Part shown: one piece after another, positions 18,428-28,729 of the stretch | Layout of the letters: the number at the start of each line of letters is the position of its first letter | How positions within the stretch are numbered: the first letter of the stretch is position 1 | Assembly: GCA_017991315.1 (NCBI GenBank) | Contig: JAGOQS010000003.1 | Location: forward strand, 310,001 to 374,000 | Direction: 5' to 3' | Length of the DNA: 64,000 bases | Source: Ferrovibrio sp. | GTDB taxonomy: Bacteria; Pseudomonadota; Alphaproteobacteria; Ferrovibrionales; Ferrovibrionaceae | The notes under the pieces: model-generated | Seen by the model: the letters and a program-made list of their open reading frames with translations, nothing else | Database searches by the model: none | What the model was told of the DNA's origin: nothing | Made by a program: the position numbers and the translations under genes

Positions 18428-19140
18428 TGCTCTCGATCACCGGCATTCACACCTATTATGGCGCCGTGCATGCCTTGAAGGGCGTCGACATGGAAGTACG
18501 CCAGGGCGAGATCGTGGCGCTGATCGGCGCCAATGGTGCTGGCAAATCCACCTTGCTCATGAGCATCTGCGGCAACCCGAAGCCGCGCAAAGGCGACATC
18601 CGGCTGCAGGGCGAAAGCCTGCTCGGTGTGCCGATGCATGATCTGGTGCGGCGTGGCCTGGCGCATGCGCCGGAAGGCCGCCGCATCTTCCCGCGCATGA
18701 CCGTGCTGGAGAATCTGCGCATGGGCGCGGTGGCGGCGGACCCGGCACATTTCGACAGCGACCTGGAACGCGTCTATGGCCTGTTCCCGCGCCTGAAAGA
18801 GCGCAGCGAGCAGCGCGGCGGCACGCTTTCCGGTGGCGAACAGCAGATGCTGGCGATTGCCCGTGCGCTGATGAGCCGGCCGCGCCTGCTGCTGCTGGAC
18901 GAACCCTCGCTCGGCCTGGCGCCGCTGGTGGTGCGGCAGATCTTTTCGATCATAGAGGAGATCAACAAGCGCGATGGCGTTACCGTGCTGCTGGTGGAAC
19001 AGAATGCCTATCACGCGCTCAGGCTGGCGCATCGCGGCTATGTGCTGGTGAATGGCAGCATTACCATGAGCGGTTCCGGCGCTGATCTGTTGGCGGACGA
19101 ACAGATCCGTGCCGCCTATCTCGAAGGAGGGCACGCATGA
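18427..19140 (+). CDS. livF: Branched-chain amino acid ABC transporter ATPase LivF
   Basis: A 237-residue ATPase with Walker A GANGAGKSTLLMS, the LivF-type APEGRRIFPRMTVLENLRMGA, signature LSGGEQQMLAIARALM and Walker B LLLLDEPSLGLAP. It pairs with LivG to power the importer. The last codons overlap the following small membrane-protein gene by 4 bp. Confidence 0.95.
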   Translation: MLSITGIHTYYGAVHALKGVDMEVRQGEIVALIGANGAGKSTLLMSICGNPKPRKGDIRLQGESLLGVPMHDLVRRGLAHAPEGRRIFPRMTVLENLRMGAVAADPAHFDSDLERVYGLFPRLKERSEQRGGTLSGGEQQMLAIARALMSRPRLLLLDEPSLGLAPLVVRQIFSIIEEINKRDGVTVLLVEQNAYHALRLAHRGYVLVNGSITMSGSGADLLADEQIRAAYLEGGHA

Positions 19141-19481
19141 CCGCGCTGCTCGGTTCCTCGCTCGGGGTGTTCATCGGCTTCACCCTGATTCTGGTCGGCG
19201 GCTGTTCCTTCCTGATGGGGCAGGCGGTGGCTTCCACCTGGCGCCCGGCCTGGCAAATCCTGCCTTACAGCATTTTGTTGGCGCTAGCTGACCGGTTCCT
19301 GGTCTTTGGCCTGTTCGGCGGCCAGCTCGGCGCCTTGCTGCCTTTCCTTACGGTAAGTGCCGTGCTGCTGGCCCTGGCCGGTATTGGTTTCCGGCTGACC
19401 CGGGTCGATATGATGGTACGGCAATACCCCTGGCTCTATGAACGGGCCGGGCTATTCGCGTGGCGCGATAAAACATCGTGA
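19137..19481 (+). CDS. Small membrane protein in liv operon, DUF6867-like
   Basis: A 114-residue protein with three predicted membrane segments (LGVFIGFTLILVGGCSFLMG; WQILPYSILLALADRFLVFGLF; FLTVSAVLLALAGIGF) and a conserved C terminus MVRQYPWLYERAGLFAWR. From memory it matches DUF6867, found in liv operons of alphaproteobacteria. Its start overlaps livF by 4 bp, so its expression is coupled to the transporter. A role as an accessory transporter subunit is plausible but unproven. Confidence 0.8.
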   Translation: MTALLGSSLGVFIGFTLILVGGCSFLMGQAVASTWRPAWQILPYSILLALADRFLVFGLFGGQLGALLPFLTVSAVLLALAGIGFRLTRVDMMVRQYPWLYERAGLFAWRDKTS

Positions 19482-19558
19482 TCTGCTATCGGTTAGTTGC
19501 TGCTTTTGGAGTGAACGTCTACAGTTTCTTTATCCGCAACCCAGGGGAGGTTCGACAC

Positions 19559-20659
19559 ATGCGTACGCTTTCACTCGGTCTTGGTTTTGCCGCCGCTCTC
19601 GGCCTGATGGCCGGCGCCGCGCAGGCCCAGGTCAAGATTTCGCTCAACGGCCCGCTCACCGGTCAGCTTGCCTCCTTCGGCGAGCAGATGAAGAAGGGCG
19701 CCGAGATGGCCGTGGCCGATCTCAACGCCGCTGGCGGCGTCAACGGCCAGAAGATCACGCTGATCTTCGGCGATGACCAGTGCGACCCGAAGCAGGCGGT
19801 CGCGGTGGCCAACAAGTCGGCGCAGGAAAAGGTCGCCGCGGTGATCGGTCACTTCTGCTCGGGCTCCTCGATCCCGGCTTCCGACGTCTACAAGGAAGAA
19901 AACATCCTGCAGATTTCGCCGGCTTCGACCAATCCGAAGTTCACCGATCGCGGCTACACCAATACCTTCCGCGTCTGCGGCCGCGATGACCAGCAGGGCA
20001 TGGTTGCCGGCGATTACATTGCCGACAAGTACAAGGGCAAGAAGGTCGCCATCCTGCATGACAAGACCGCCTATGGTCAGGGCCTTGCCGATGAGACCAA
20101 GAAGCGCCTCAACAGCAAGGGCGTGACCGAGGCGATGTATGAGGCGATTTCCGCCGGTGAGAAGGATTACTCGGCGCTGATCTCGAAGATGAAGGCGGCC
20201 GGCATCGAGCTGATCTATCTCGGCGGCTACCATCCGGAAGCCGGCCTGATCGTGCGCCAGGCCAAGGAGCAGGGCCTCAATGCCCCGCTGATGGGTGGCG
20301 ACGCGCTGGTCGACAAGCAGCTCTGGGCGATTTCCGGCACCGCCGGCCAGGGCACGCTGATGACCTTCGACGCCGATCCGCGCAAGAACCCGGTGGCGAA
20401 ACCGATCGTCGATAAGTTCAAGGCTGGTGGCTACGATCCGGAGGGCTACACCCTCTACACCTACGCCGCCATCCAGGTCTGGGCGCAGGCCGCCACCACC
20501 GCCAAGTCGTTCAAGACCGCGGACGTGGAAAAGGCGATGCGCGCCGGCACCTTCAAGACCGTGCTGAACGACATCAAGTTCGACGCCAAGGGCGACACCA
20601 CCAGCCCGGCCTACAAGGTCTATGTCTGGAAGGACGGCGCCTACGACTACGTGAACTAA
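19559..20659 (+). CDS. livJ: Branched-chain amino acid ABC transporter binding protein
   Basis: A 366-residue periplasmic binding protein. A Sec signal peptide (MRTLSLGLGFAAALGLMAGAAQA) is cut before QVKISLNGPLTG. ADLNAAGGVNGQKI and AAVIGHFCSGSSIPASDVYKEENI are typical of the LivJ/LivK family. The ATG at 19559 follows a good ribosome binding site (GGGGAGG); the longer open frame from 19478 is rejected because the signal peptide starts here. It has its own terminator at 20701-20729. Confidence 0.94.
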   Translation: MRTLSLGLGFAAALGLMAGAAQAQVKISLNGPLTGQLASFGEQMKKGAEMAVADLNAAGGVNGQKITLIFGDDQCDPKQAVAVANKSAQEKVAAVIGHFCSGSSIPASDVYKEENILQISPASTNPKFTDRGYTNTFRVCGRDDQQGMVAGDYIADKYKGKKVAILHDKTAYGQGLADETKKRLNSKGVTEAMYEAISAGEKDYSALISKMKAAGIELIYLGGYHPEAGLIVRQAKEQGLNAPLMGGDALVDKQLWAISGTAGQGTLMTFDADPRKNPVAKPIVDKFKAGGYDPEGYTLYTYAAIQVWAQAATTAKSFKTADVEKAMRAGTFKTVLNDIKFDAKGDTTSPAYKVYVWKDGAYDYVN

Positions 20660-20700
20660 GCTCGGGTGAACTAATCACCGTTCGCGGATGGTTCCGGAAA

Positions 20701-20729
20701 AGCCCGGCGGGAAACCGCCGGGCTTTTTT
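20701..20729 (+). terminator. Intrinsic terminator after livJ
   Basis: A perfect 10-bp stem, AGCCCGGCGG (20701-20710) with CCGCCGGGCT (20715-20724), around a GAAA tetraloop, followed by a run of T to 20729. Confidence 0.93.
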
Positions 20730-20748
20730 CTTTGCCTAAGTGGCATGA

Positions 20749-20906
20749 GATGCCCGGGGCGAGCCCGGTCATGACGATCAGTTCAATAAAACGCGTCATC
20801 CCCGGACTTGATCCGGGGATCTTTGGCCGGAAAGGGCCATAACGGCCCTACACCGCCAGTTGCCGCAGCGCGGCGGCAGTTTCCCGGCTCAAGGCCGGGA
20901 ATGACG
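20749..20906. repeat. Three palindromic repeats between livJ and rpiB
   Basis: Copies at 20749-20777 (GATGCCCGGG...CCCGGTCATGACGA, one arm mismatch), 20794-20822 (CGTCATCCCCGGA, CTTGA, TCCGGGGATCT) and 20880-20906 (TTTCCCGGC, TCAAG, GCCGGGAATGACG). They belong to the same family as the units around the GIY-YIG gene. Confidence 0.85.
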
Positions 20907-21033
20907 CACTTGCAGGTGTGAAATCGGATTAACTCAGGCCCCATTTGCCTTGTGGTGGGTATTGGCTGCCGCCACCGGATATTGTAGTTTCCGGGCCATT
21001 CAGACCATCCCAGCCCCCGGAGGCCGCCTGCCC

Positions 21034-21468
21034 ATGTCGAAGCCTGTCATCGCCGTGGCCTCGGACCATGCCGGCTTTGAGCTGAAGGGCATCCTGAAGG
21101 CTGAGCTTGAAACGCAAGGCTACAGCGTGCTCGACCTCGGCACGCATGGCCCGGACAGCGTCGATTATCCCGATTTCGGCAAAGCCATCGGCGACGCGGT
21201 GGCGGGCGGCAAGGCGCAATATGGCGTCGCCGTCTGCGGCTCCGGCATCGGCATCTCGATTGCTGCCAACCGCGTGCCCGGCTGCCGTGCCGCCCTGGTG
21301 CATGATGCGCTCTCGGCCCGGCTCAGCCGCCTGCATAACGATGCCAATGTGATCGCGCTCGGCGCCCGCCTGATCGGCGTCGATACGGCCAAGGATTGCC
21401 TTGCCGTGTTCCTCAACACCACCTTTGAAGGTGGCCGCCATGCCCGGCGCGTCGCCAAGCTTGCCTGA
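21034..21468 (+). CDS. rpiB: Ribose 5-phosphate isomerase B
   Basis: A 144-residue RpiB/LacAB-family isomerase. [11 protein letters not shown] near residue 9 and the active-site loop [21 protein letters not shown] with the catalytic Cys near residue 67 are intact. It interconverts ribose 5-phosphate and ribulose 5-phosphate. The ATG at 21034 begins the conserved core; the upstream open frame is not homologous. In alphaproteobacteria rpiB commonly precedes glyA, as here (13-bp gap). Confidence 0.95.
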   Translation: MSKPVIAVASDHAGFELKGILKAELETQGYSVLDLGTHGPDSVDYPDFGKAIGDAVAGGKAQYGVAVCGSGIGISIAANRVPGCRAALVHDALSARLSRLHNDANVIALGARLIGVDTAKDCLAVFLNTTFEGGRHARRVAKLA

Positions 21469-21481
21469 AGGAGTAACCGCC

Positions 21482-22774
<1,293 letters not shown>

Positions 22775-22804
22775 AGCGCAACAAGGGCAGGGGAGAAGCG
22801 TTTC

Positions 22805-23278
22805 ATGCGGTGTCCGTTCTGCGGCAATGACGATACCCAGGTGAAGGACTCGCGGCCGACCGAGGATAACTCGGCGATCCGCCGGCGCCGCTTCTGCCCC
22901 AATTGCGCCGCGCGCTTCACCACGTTCGAGCGCATCCAGTTGCGCGAACTGACCGTAGTGAAGAAGAACGGCCTCAAGGTGCCGTTCGACCGCGACAAGC
23001 TGGCGCGCTCGATTCAGATCGCCACGCGCAAGCGCCCGGTCGATCCGGAGCGTATCGAGCGCCTGATCAATGGCATCGTGCGACGCCTCGAGAGCATGGG
23101 TGAGAGTGAAATCTCGTCCGACCAGATCGGCGGCCTGGTGATGGATGGCTTGGCGGCGCTTGATAAGGTTGCCTATGTGCGCTTCGCCTCGGTCTACCGC
23201 AATTTCCGCGAAGCCAAGGATTTCGAGGACTTCATCGGCTCGCTGAGCGGCAACGGCGGCAAGCACGACGATGACTGA
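22805..23278 (+). CDS. nrdR: Transcriptional repressor NrdR
   Basis: A 157-residue repressor of ribonucleotide reductase genes. An N-terminal zinc ribbon ([15 protein letters not shown] and [14 protein letters not shown]) is followed by an ATP-cone ([19 protein letters not shown]). The C-terminal tail is acidic. It overlaps ribD by 8 bp. The glyA-nrdR-ribD order is common in alphaproteobacteria. Confidence 0.96.
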   Translation: MRCPFCGNDDTQVKDSRPTEDNSAIRRRRFCPNCAARFTTFERIQLRELTVVKKNGLKVPFDRDKLARSIQIATRKRPVDPERIERLINGIVRRLESMGESEISSDQIGGLVMDGLAALDKVAYVRFASVYRNFREAKDFEDFIGSLSGNGGKHDDD

Positions 23279-24389
23279 TAAGGCCGCCGCCGCCCGCGAC
23301 GAACGCTGGATGCGTCTCGCGCTCGGGCTGGCGGCGCGGGGCTTGGGGAATACCTGGCCCAATCCAGCCGTTGGCTGCGTGCTGGTGCAGCACGGCCATC
23401 TGGTTGGTCGTGGCTTCACGCAAGTCGGCGGCAGGCCTCATGCCGAAACCGTGGCACTGTCGCAAGCCGGTACGGCGGCCAAAGGCGCCACCGCCTATGT
23501 GACGCTGGAACCCTGCAGCCATCATGGCCGCACGCCGCCCTGTGCCGATGCGCTGATCCAGGCCGGCATCGCGCGCTGTGTCGTGGCGCTGGAGGATCCC
23601 GATCCGCGCGTCTCGGGCCAGGGGCTTGAGAAGCTGCGCGAGGCCGGCATTGCCGTGGAACTGGGCCTGCTGGGTGAGGAAGCCGCCGAGATCAATGCCG
23701 GCTTCCTGCTGCGCGTGACGCAGAACCGCCCGCTGGTGTCGCTGAAGCTCGCCACCAGCCTGGATGGTCGCATCGCCACCCATACCCGCGACAGCAAATG
23801 GATCACCGATCCGGTATCGCGCCAGCGCGCGCATCTGCTGCGCGCCCAACATGATGCCATCATGGTCGGTTCCAACACCGCGTTGCAGGATGACCCGGAC
23901 CTGACCTGCCGGCTGCCCGGCCTGCCGAAACGGCCCGCCCCCCGCGTGGTGCTGGATGGCCGCCTGCGCCTGCCGCTCACCGCCAAGCTGGTGGCCACCG
24001 CCCGCAGCCACCCGACCTGGATCATCTGCCGCGAGGATGCCGATGCCACAAGGCGCGAGGCTTTTGCCGCCTGCGGCGTCGAGGTCATCACCGTGCCGCC
24101 AGCCGAGGATGGCCTGCCCGATATCCGCCGCGCCCTGGAGGCCCTGGCTGAGCGCGGCATCACCCGGCTGCTGGTGGAAGGCGGCGGCCAGCTTGCCGCC
24201 AGCCTGATCCGCACCGACCTGGCCGACCGGCTGCTGTTCTTCCGGGCCCCGGCAGTGATCGGCGGCGACGGCCTGCCGGCCATCGCGGCATTTGGCGTCG
24301 ATACCGTAGCGGAAGCCCCCCGCTGGCGCCGGCTCCGGGCCGATATTTTGGCCGACGACCTGCTGGAAACCTTCGCCCGCCCGCTCTAG
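23271..24389 (+). CDS. ribD: Bifunctional riboflavin deaminase/reductase RibD
   Basis: A 372-residue enzyme for steps two and three of the pyrimidine branch of riboflavin synthesis. The N-terminal deaminase has the zinc motifs HAETVAL and [12 protein letters not shown] (residues 55-90). The C-terminal reductase begins near [23 protein letters not shown] and contains [14 protein letters not shown]. The ATG at 23271 overlaps the nrdR stop. No FMN riboswitch was seen before it. Confidence 0.96.
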   Translation: MTDKAAAARDERWMRLALGLAARGLGNTWPNPAVGCVLVQHGHLVGRGFTQVGGRPHAETVALSQAGTAAKGATAYVTLEPCSHHGRTPPCADALIQAGIARCVVALEDPDPRVSGQGLEKLREAGIAVELGLLGEEAAEINAGFLLRVTQNRPLVSLKLATSLDGRIATHTRDSKWITDPVSRQRAHLLRAQHDAIMVGSNTALQDDPDLTCRLPGLPKRPAPRVVLDGRLRLPLTAKLVATARSHPTWIICREDADATRREAFAACGVEVITVPPAEDGLPDIRRALEALAERGITRLLVEGGGQLAASLIRTDLADRLLFFRAPAVIGGDGLPAIAAFGVDTVAEAPRWRRLRADILADDLLETFARPL

Positions 24390-24399
24390 AACTAGGCCC

Positions 24400-24993
24400 A
24401 TGTTCACAGGAATTGTTACAGACATCGGCACCATCACCGCCCGCGAGCAGCGCGGCGACACCCGTTTCCGCATTCGCACGGCGTATGACACCGCGACGAT
24501 TGCCATTGGCGCGTCCATTGCCTGTTCCGGCGTCTGCCTCACCGTGGTGCAGACCGGGGCCGACTGGTTCGCCGTCGATGTTTCGGCGGAGACGCTTTCG
24601 CGCAGCAATCTCGGCAACTGGGCCGAGGGCAGCCGGGTGAACCTGGAACGCTCGCTCCGGGTCGGCGACGAACTTGGCGGCCATATCGTTTCGGGCCATG
24701 TCGATGCCTTGGCCGAAGTGGTGGAAGCCAGGCCGGAGGGCGACAGCCTGCGGCTGACCTTCCGCGTGCCGGCGTCGCTGGCTGGCTATGTAGCAGAGAA
24801 GGGTTCGGTGGCGCTGGATGGCGTGTCGCTCACGGTCAATGCCGTGGATGCCGACCGCTTCGGCATCAACCTGATCCCGCATACCCAGGCCGTGACCACG
24901 CTGGGCGGCCTGAAGCAGGGTGACCGTGTGAATTTCGAAGTCGATACCTTGGCCCGCTATGTGGCGCGGCTGCGTGATTGGGTGAAGCCGTGA
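24400..24993 (+). CDS. ribE: Riboflavin synthase alpha chain
   Basis: A 197-residue trimeric enzyme with two homologous lumazine-binding barrels. The first starts MFTGIVTDIGTI and the second near GGHIVSGHVDALAEVVE; each has a SVALDGVSLTV or SIACSGVCLTVV stretch. It dismutates two lumazines into riboflavin. Its stop overlaps the GTG start of the ribBX gene. Confidence 0.96.
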   Translation: MFTGIVTDIGTITAREQRGDTRFRIRTAYDTATIAIGASIACSGVCLTVVQTGADWFAVDVSAETLSRSNLGNWAEGSRVNLERSLRVGDELGGHIVSGHVDALAEVVEARPEGDSLRLTFRVPASLAGYVAEKGSVALDGVSLTVNAVDADRFGINLIPHTQAVTTLGGLKQGDRVNFEVDTLARYVARLRDWVKP

Positions 24994-26126
24994 GCGATGA
25001 TCTTGCCGATTTGAAGCGTTACCTTGCCTCGTCCGAGGAGATCATTGCCGAGGCCAAGCGTGGCCGCATGGTGATCCTGGTGGACGAGGAAGACCGCGAG
25101 AACGAGGGCGACCTCTACATCCCGGCGGCCAAGTGCGATGCCGAGGCGATCAACTTCATGGCCAAGTATGGCCGTGGCCTGATCTGCCTGTCGCTGACCC
25201 GCCAGCGCTGCGAGCATCTGAAATTGCCGCTGATGGCGCAGAACAATGCCTCGCGCCATGGCACTGCCTTCACCGTCTCGATCGAAGCCCGCGAAGGCGT
25301 CACCACCGGCATTTCGGCGGCTGACCGCGCCCGCACCATCGAGGTCGCCATCGACCCGGCCAGCCACGCCGCCAGCCTGGCAACCCCCGGTCATATCTTC
25401 CCGCTGATGGCGCGCGATGGCGGCACCCTGGTGCGCGCCGGCCATACCGAGGCGGCGGTCGATATCGCCCGGCTGGCCGGCCTCGACCCGTCCGGCGTGA
25501 TCTGCGAAATCATGAACGACGACGGCACCATGGCCCGCCTGCCGGACCTGGTGAAGTTCGCGCAATTCCATAACCTCAAGATCGGCACCATCGCCGATCT
25601 GATCGCCTATCGCCGCCGCCATGACAACCTGGTGCAGCGGGTGGCCGAGGGCGCTATCGACAGCGTATGGGGTGGCGAGTTCAAGATGCTGGTTTACCGC
25701 AATACGGTGGAATATGCCGAGCATATCGCGCTGGTAAAGGGCGACGTGTCCTCCGGCGGGCCGGTGATGGTGCGTATGCACGCGATGAATGTGCTGGGCG
25801 ACCTGCTGGGCGACCATGGCGCCCGCGCCGGCGTGCTGCATGAATCGATGCGGATGATCAGCCAGGAGGGCCGTGGCGTGGTGGTGTTGCTGCGCGAGCC
25901 GCGCCCCACCGCCTTGTCGGACACGCTGCGGCGCAAAATGGGCGAGCCGGTTGAAAACCCAGGCCAACTTCGGGATTATGGCATCGGTGCGCAGATCCTG
26001 CTTGATCTCGGGGTCAAGGAGATGATCCTGCTCTCCAATGTCCAGAGAACCATCGTCGGCCTGGAAGGCTATGGCCTGACGGTGGCGGAAACGCGGCCTG
26101 TCGTGGTGCGCAAGGGGGAGATTTGA
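24990..26126 (+). CDS. ribB: DHBP synthase with degenerate GTP cyclohydrolase II domain (RibBX type)
   Basis: A 378-residue fusion. The N-terminal 3,4-dihydroxy-2-butanone 4-phosphate synthase domain is intact ([67 protein letters not shown]). The C-terminal half has the GTP cyclohydrolase II fold but lacks the zinc-binding Cys motif (SECxTGDxxxSxRCDCG), reading [19 protein letters not shown] instead. It therefore should make the four-carbon unit but not open GTP. The GTG start overlaps ribE. Such RibBX hybrids are known in proteobacteria and imply a separate ribA elsewhere. Confidence 0.92.
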   Translation: MSDDLADLKRYLASSEEIIAEAKRGRMVILVDEEDRENEGDLYIPAAKCDAEAINFMAKYGRGLICLSLTRQRCEHLKLPLMAQNNASRHGTAFTVSIEAREGVTTGISAADRARTIEVAIDPASHAASLATPGHIFPLMARDGGTLVRAGHTEAAVDIARLAGLDPSGVICEIMNDDGTMARLPDLVKFAQFHNLKIGTIADLIAYRRRHDNLVQRVAEGAIDSVWGGEFKMLVYRNTVEYAEHIALVKGDVSSGGPVMVRMHAMNVLGDLLGDHGARAGVLHESMRMISQEGRGVVVLLREPRPTALSDTLRRKMGEPVENPGQLRDYGIGAQILLDLGVKEMILLSNVQRTIVGLEGYGLTVAETRPVVVRKGEI

Positions 26127-26129
26127 GCC

Positions 26130-26672
26130 ATGGTTTCGCGTAAGCCGAAAGCGGGCAAGAAGAAGCCTGCCATCAAGATCAAGAAATTCGCCACCTCGAA
26201 GTCGCAGGTGATGGGCAGCCTGTCGCTGGATATCCGCAAGCCGCGCGTGCTGATCATCGAGGCGCGCTTCTACGAGGATATTTCGGACGCATTGTTCGAG
26301 GGCGCCCGCGCCGCCATCGAGGCTTCTGATTTCCACTATGACCGCATCGACGTGCCGGGCGCGCTGGAAATTCCGGCAGCGATCCGCTTCGCCATGAACC
26401 GCAAGGGCGACATGGCCTATGACGGTTTCGTCGCGCTTGGCTGTGTGATCCGTGGCGAGACCACGCATTACGAGATCGTTTCCAACGAAAGCGCCCGCGC
26501 GCTGCAGGATCTGGCGGTGAACCACCAGGCCGCGATTGGCAACGGCATCATCACGGTCGAGAATGAAGAGCAGGCCTGGGAGCGTGCGCGCCCGGACAAG
26601 CTCAACAAGGGCGGCGGTGCCGCGCTTGCCTGCGTCGCCATGATCGGGCTGAAGCAGCTTTTCGCATCATGA
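26130..26672 (+). CDS. ribH: 6,7-Dimethyl-8-ribityllumazine synthase
   Basis: A 180-residue lumazine synthase. The core holds VLIIEARFYEDISDAL, the phosphate-binding region IDVPGALEIPAAI and FVALGCVIRGETTHYEIVSNESA. The first 30 residues are an extra Lys-rich extension (KPKAGKKKPAIKIKK) not typical of the family; it could reflect a wrong start, but no better start with a ribosome site was seen. It is followed by nusB with a 4-bp overlap. Confidence 0.95.
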   Translation: MVSRKPKAGKKKPAIKIKKFATSKSQVMGSLSLDIRKPRVLIIEARFYEDISDALFEGARAAIEASDFHYDRIDVPGALEIPAAIRFAMNRKGDMAYDGFVALGCVIRGETTHYEIVSNESARALQDLAVNHQAAIGNGIITVENEEQAWERARPDKLNKGGGAALACVAMIGLKQLFAS

Positions 26673-27190
26673 CCAAGCCAGAGCAGGGCGAGAATGCGGC
26701 GCCGAAGTCTGGCCCGCGTTCCGCCACAGCAAAGCCTGCCGGGCGCCGTTCCGTCGCCCGTCTTTTCGCGGTGCAGGCGCTGTATGAGATCGAGTTTTCC
26801 AGCAAGCCCGCCGAAGGCGTGATCCAGGATTTCCGCGAAGCCCGTCTGGGTCAGGAAATCGAGGGCGAGCAATTCCGCCAGGCCGATCCGGACTGGTTCG
26901 GCGAAGTGGTGCGCGGCACCGTAAAACGCCAGGCCGAGATCGACGAGCAGATCAAGGCGGCGATGCCGCGTGCCGATGCGCTGGAGCGGCTGGAAGCCGT
27001 GCTGCGCCTCGCCATCCGCGCCGCCTGTTTTGAATTGCTGGCGCGTATCGACGTGCCAGCCGGCACCATCATCGACGAGTATCTCGGTGTCGTGCGCGCC
27101 TTCTTCAGCCCGCGCGAGATCAAGCTGGCGAATGGCGTGCTGGACGGCCTGGCGCGTCGCCTGCGCCCGAACGAATTCACGCCGCGCTGA
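26669..27190 (+). CDS. nusB: Transcription antitermination factor NusB
   Basis: A 173-residue all-helical protein. RRSVARLFAVQALYEIEFS near residue 27 and the C-terminal DVPAGTIIDEYLGVVRAFFSPREIKLANGVLDGLARRLR are diagnostic. With NusE it binds boxA RNA and supports rRNA antitermination. The ribH-nusB-thiL order is widespread. Confidence 0.95.
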   Translation: MTKPEQGENAAPKSGPRSATAKPAGRRSVARLFAVQALYEIEFSSKPAEGVIQDFREARLGQEIEGEQFRQADPDWFGEVVRGTVKRQAEIDEQIKAAMPRADALERLEAVLRLAIRAACFELLARIDVPAGTIIDEYLGVVRAFFSPREIKLANGVLDGLARRLRPNEFTPR

Positions 27191-27205
27191 CCGGGCACGG
27201 CTGCC

Positions 27206-28192
27206 ATGCCGCTCGGGGAATTCGAACTGATCGAGAAATACCTGGCGCCGCTGAGCGCCGGCCTGCCCGGTGCCTTCGGTCTCCGCGATGATGCCGCCTG
27301 CCTCGGCGTGCCGGCCGGGCAGGAGCTGGTGCTGACCAGCGATGCCTTCGTCAGCGGCATTCATTTTCTCGACAGTGACGGGCCCGAGCGCATCGCGCGC
27401 AAGCTGCTGCGGGTCAATCTCTCCGATCTCGCTGCCAAGGGCGCCAAACCCTATGCCTATCAGTTGAGCCTCGGCCTGCCAGGCTCGCCCGAGGAAGCCT
27501 GGATCGCGGCTTTTACCGCTGGCCTTGCCGCCGATCAGGCAGCCTTCGGCATCCAGCTTTCCGGTGGTGACACGGTGCGCTCGCCGGGCGGCCTGGTCTT
27601 GAGCATCACGGCGCTCGGCCTAGTGCCGGCCGGCGGCATGATCCGGCGCAACGGCGCCCGGGCAGGGGATGCATTATTCGTCACCGGCAGCATCGGCGAT
27701 GCCTGGCTTGGCCTGGAAGCCAAGCTCGGACGCCTGGCCCTGACTGGCGCCGCTGCCCGCCATTGCGACCTGCGCCTGCATCTGCCCGAGCCGCGCTTAG
27801 GCTTCGGCCGTGGCCTGCGCGGCCTGGCCCATGCCGCCATGGATGTCTCCGATGGTCTGCTGCAGGATGCCGGACATCTCAGCCGCGCCGCCGAGCTGGG
27901 CGCCGTGATCGACACGGCAGCCGTGCCGCTCTCTGAGCCCGTTCGTGCCTTCCCGGACCTGGTGCCCAGGCTGCTGCCCAAGCTGCTGGCTGGCGGCGAC
28001 GATTATGAAATCCTGTTCGCGGCGCCGCCGGAAATGGCCTCGGCCATCCAGGCGCTGGGCGAGGCGACGGCCACGCCGGTCAGCCGGATCGGCGCAATCG
28101 TGCCGGAACCCGGCCTGTGGCTGCGGGATGCCGCCGGGCAACGACTACCGCTGAATCAGGGCCAAGGTTCGGGCGGCTATCAACATTTTTGA
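27206..28192 (+). CDS. thiL: Thiamine-monophosphate kinase
   Basis: A 328-residue PurM/ThiL-family kinase making thiamine diphosphate. ATP and metal motifs are seen in GLRDDAACLGVP, LVLTSDAFVSGIHFL, ARKLLRVNLSDLAAKGAKPYAYQLSLGLPG and the C-terminal GGDDYEILFAAPP. Start ATG at 27206, 15 bp after nusB. Confidence 0.95.
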   Translation: MPLGEFELIEKYLAPLSAGLPGAFGLRDDAACLGVPAGQELVLTSDAFVSGIHFLDSDGPERIARKLLRVNLSDLAAKGAKPYAYQLSLGLPGSPEEAWIAAFTAGLAADQAAFGIQLSGGDTVRSPGGLVLSITALGLVPAGGMIRRNGARAGDALFVTGSIGDAWLGLEAKLGRLALTGAAARHCDLRLHLPEPRLGFGRGLRGLAHAAMDVSDGLLQDAGHLSRAAELGAVIDTAAVPLSEPVRAFPDLVPRLLPKLLAGGDDYEILFAAPPEMASAIQALGEATATPVSRIGAIVPEPGLWLRDAAGQRLPLNQGQGSGGYQHF

Positions 28193-28231
28193 ACTGGGGT
28201 TAGAGTCGGTTTTCAAGGACTCGGAGCCGCC

Positions 28232-28690
28232 GTGAACAAGATCGTTCTGATCATTGTCGCTGTTGTGGTGCTGCTGGCGCTTGGCGGCGGCGGCGCGGCT
28301 GCGTATTTCCTGGTCTTCGCGAAGAAGCCTGCGGAGGTCGTAGAGGAAGCGCCGCCGCCCGCACCGGTGAAGCGCCCGGCTTTCATCCCGCTCGATCCCT
28401 TCTCGGTCTGGGTCGAGCCGGAAGGGCAGAAGCCGCGCGAGGTGATCGTGATCTTCCACCTCGAAGCACCGCCGGACAATGTGCCCGAGATCAATTCCAA
28501 GATGCATCTGCTGCGCGACCGCTATATCCGCGAACTGATGAAGCTTGAACCGATCAAGGTGCCGCCGCGCTTCGAAGCCAAGGACCTACTGCCGCTCAAG
28601 ACCATACTGCGACAGCCCACAGACGATGTGATGGGCAAAGGCGTGGTGACCCAGGTGCTGCTGCTCAATATCGTCGCGCCGCTGAAATAG
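28232..28690 (+). CDS. FliL-like single-pass membrane protein
   Basis: A 152-residue protein with a short N terminus, one membrane helix (residues 4-30), a Glu/Pro-rich linker, and a periplasmic domain (residues 48-152) ending in VVTQVLLLNIVAPLK. The size, layout and C-terminal strand-helix pattern (INSKMHLLRDRYIRELMKLE) resemble FliL, which associates with the flagellar stator. No flagellar gene is nearby, so the assignment to motility is uncertain. Confidence 0.65.
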   Translation: MNKIVLIIVAVVVLLALGGGGAAAYFLVFAKKPAEVVEEAPPPAPVKRPAFIPLDPFSVWVEPEGQKPREVIVIFHLEAPPDNVPEINSKMHLLRDRYIRELMKLEPIKVPPRFEAKDLLPLKTILRQPTDDVMGKGVVTQVLLLNIVAPLK

Positions 28691-28729
28691 CGTGCGCCCT
28701 TCAATCAGGCCGTCAGTCAGGATGTTTCC

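Larger units (their letters stand above)
20660..21033. other. Gene-free stretch between livJ and rpiB
   Basis: These 374 bp hold the livJ terminator, three palindromic repeats (20749-20906), a smaller AGGGCC/GGCCCT hairpin near 20835, and presumably the rpiB promoter. No open frame with protein-like sequence was found on either strand. Confidence 0.75.

Noticed and set aside
21469-21481. Glycine riboswitch before glyA
   Set aside because: Only 13 bp separate rpiB and glyA, leaving no room for one.
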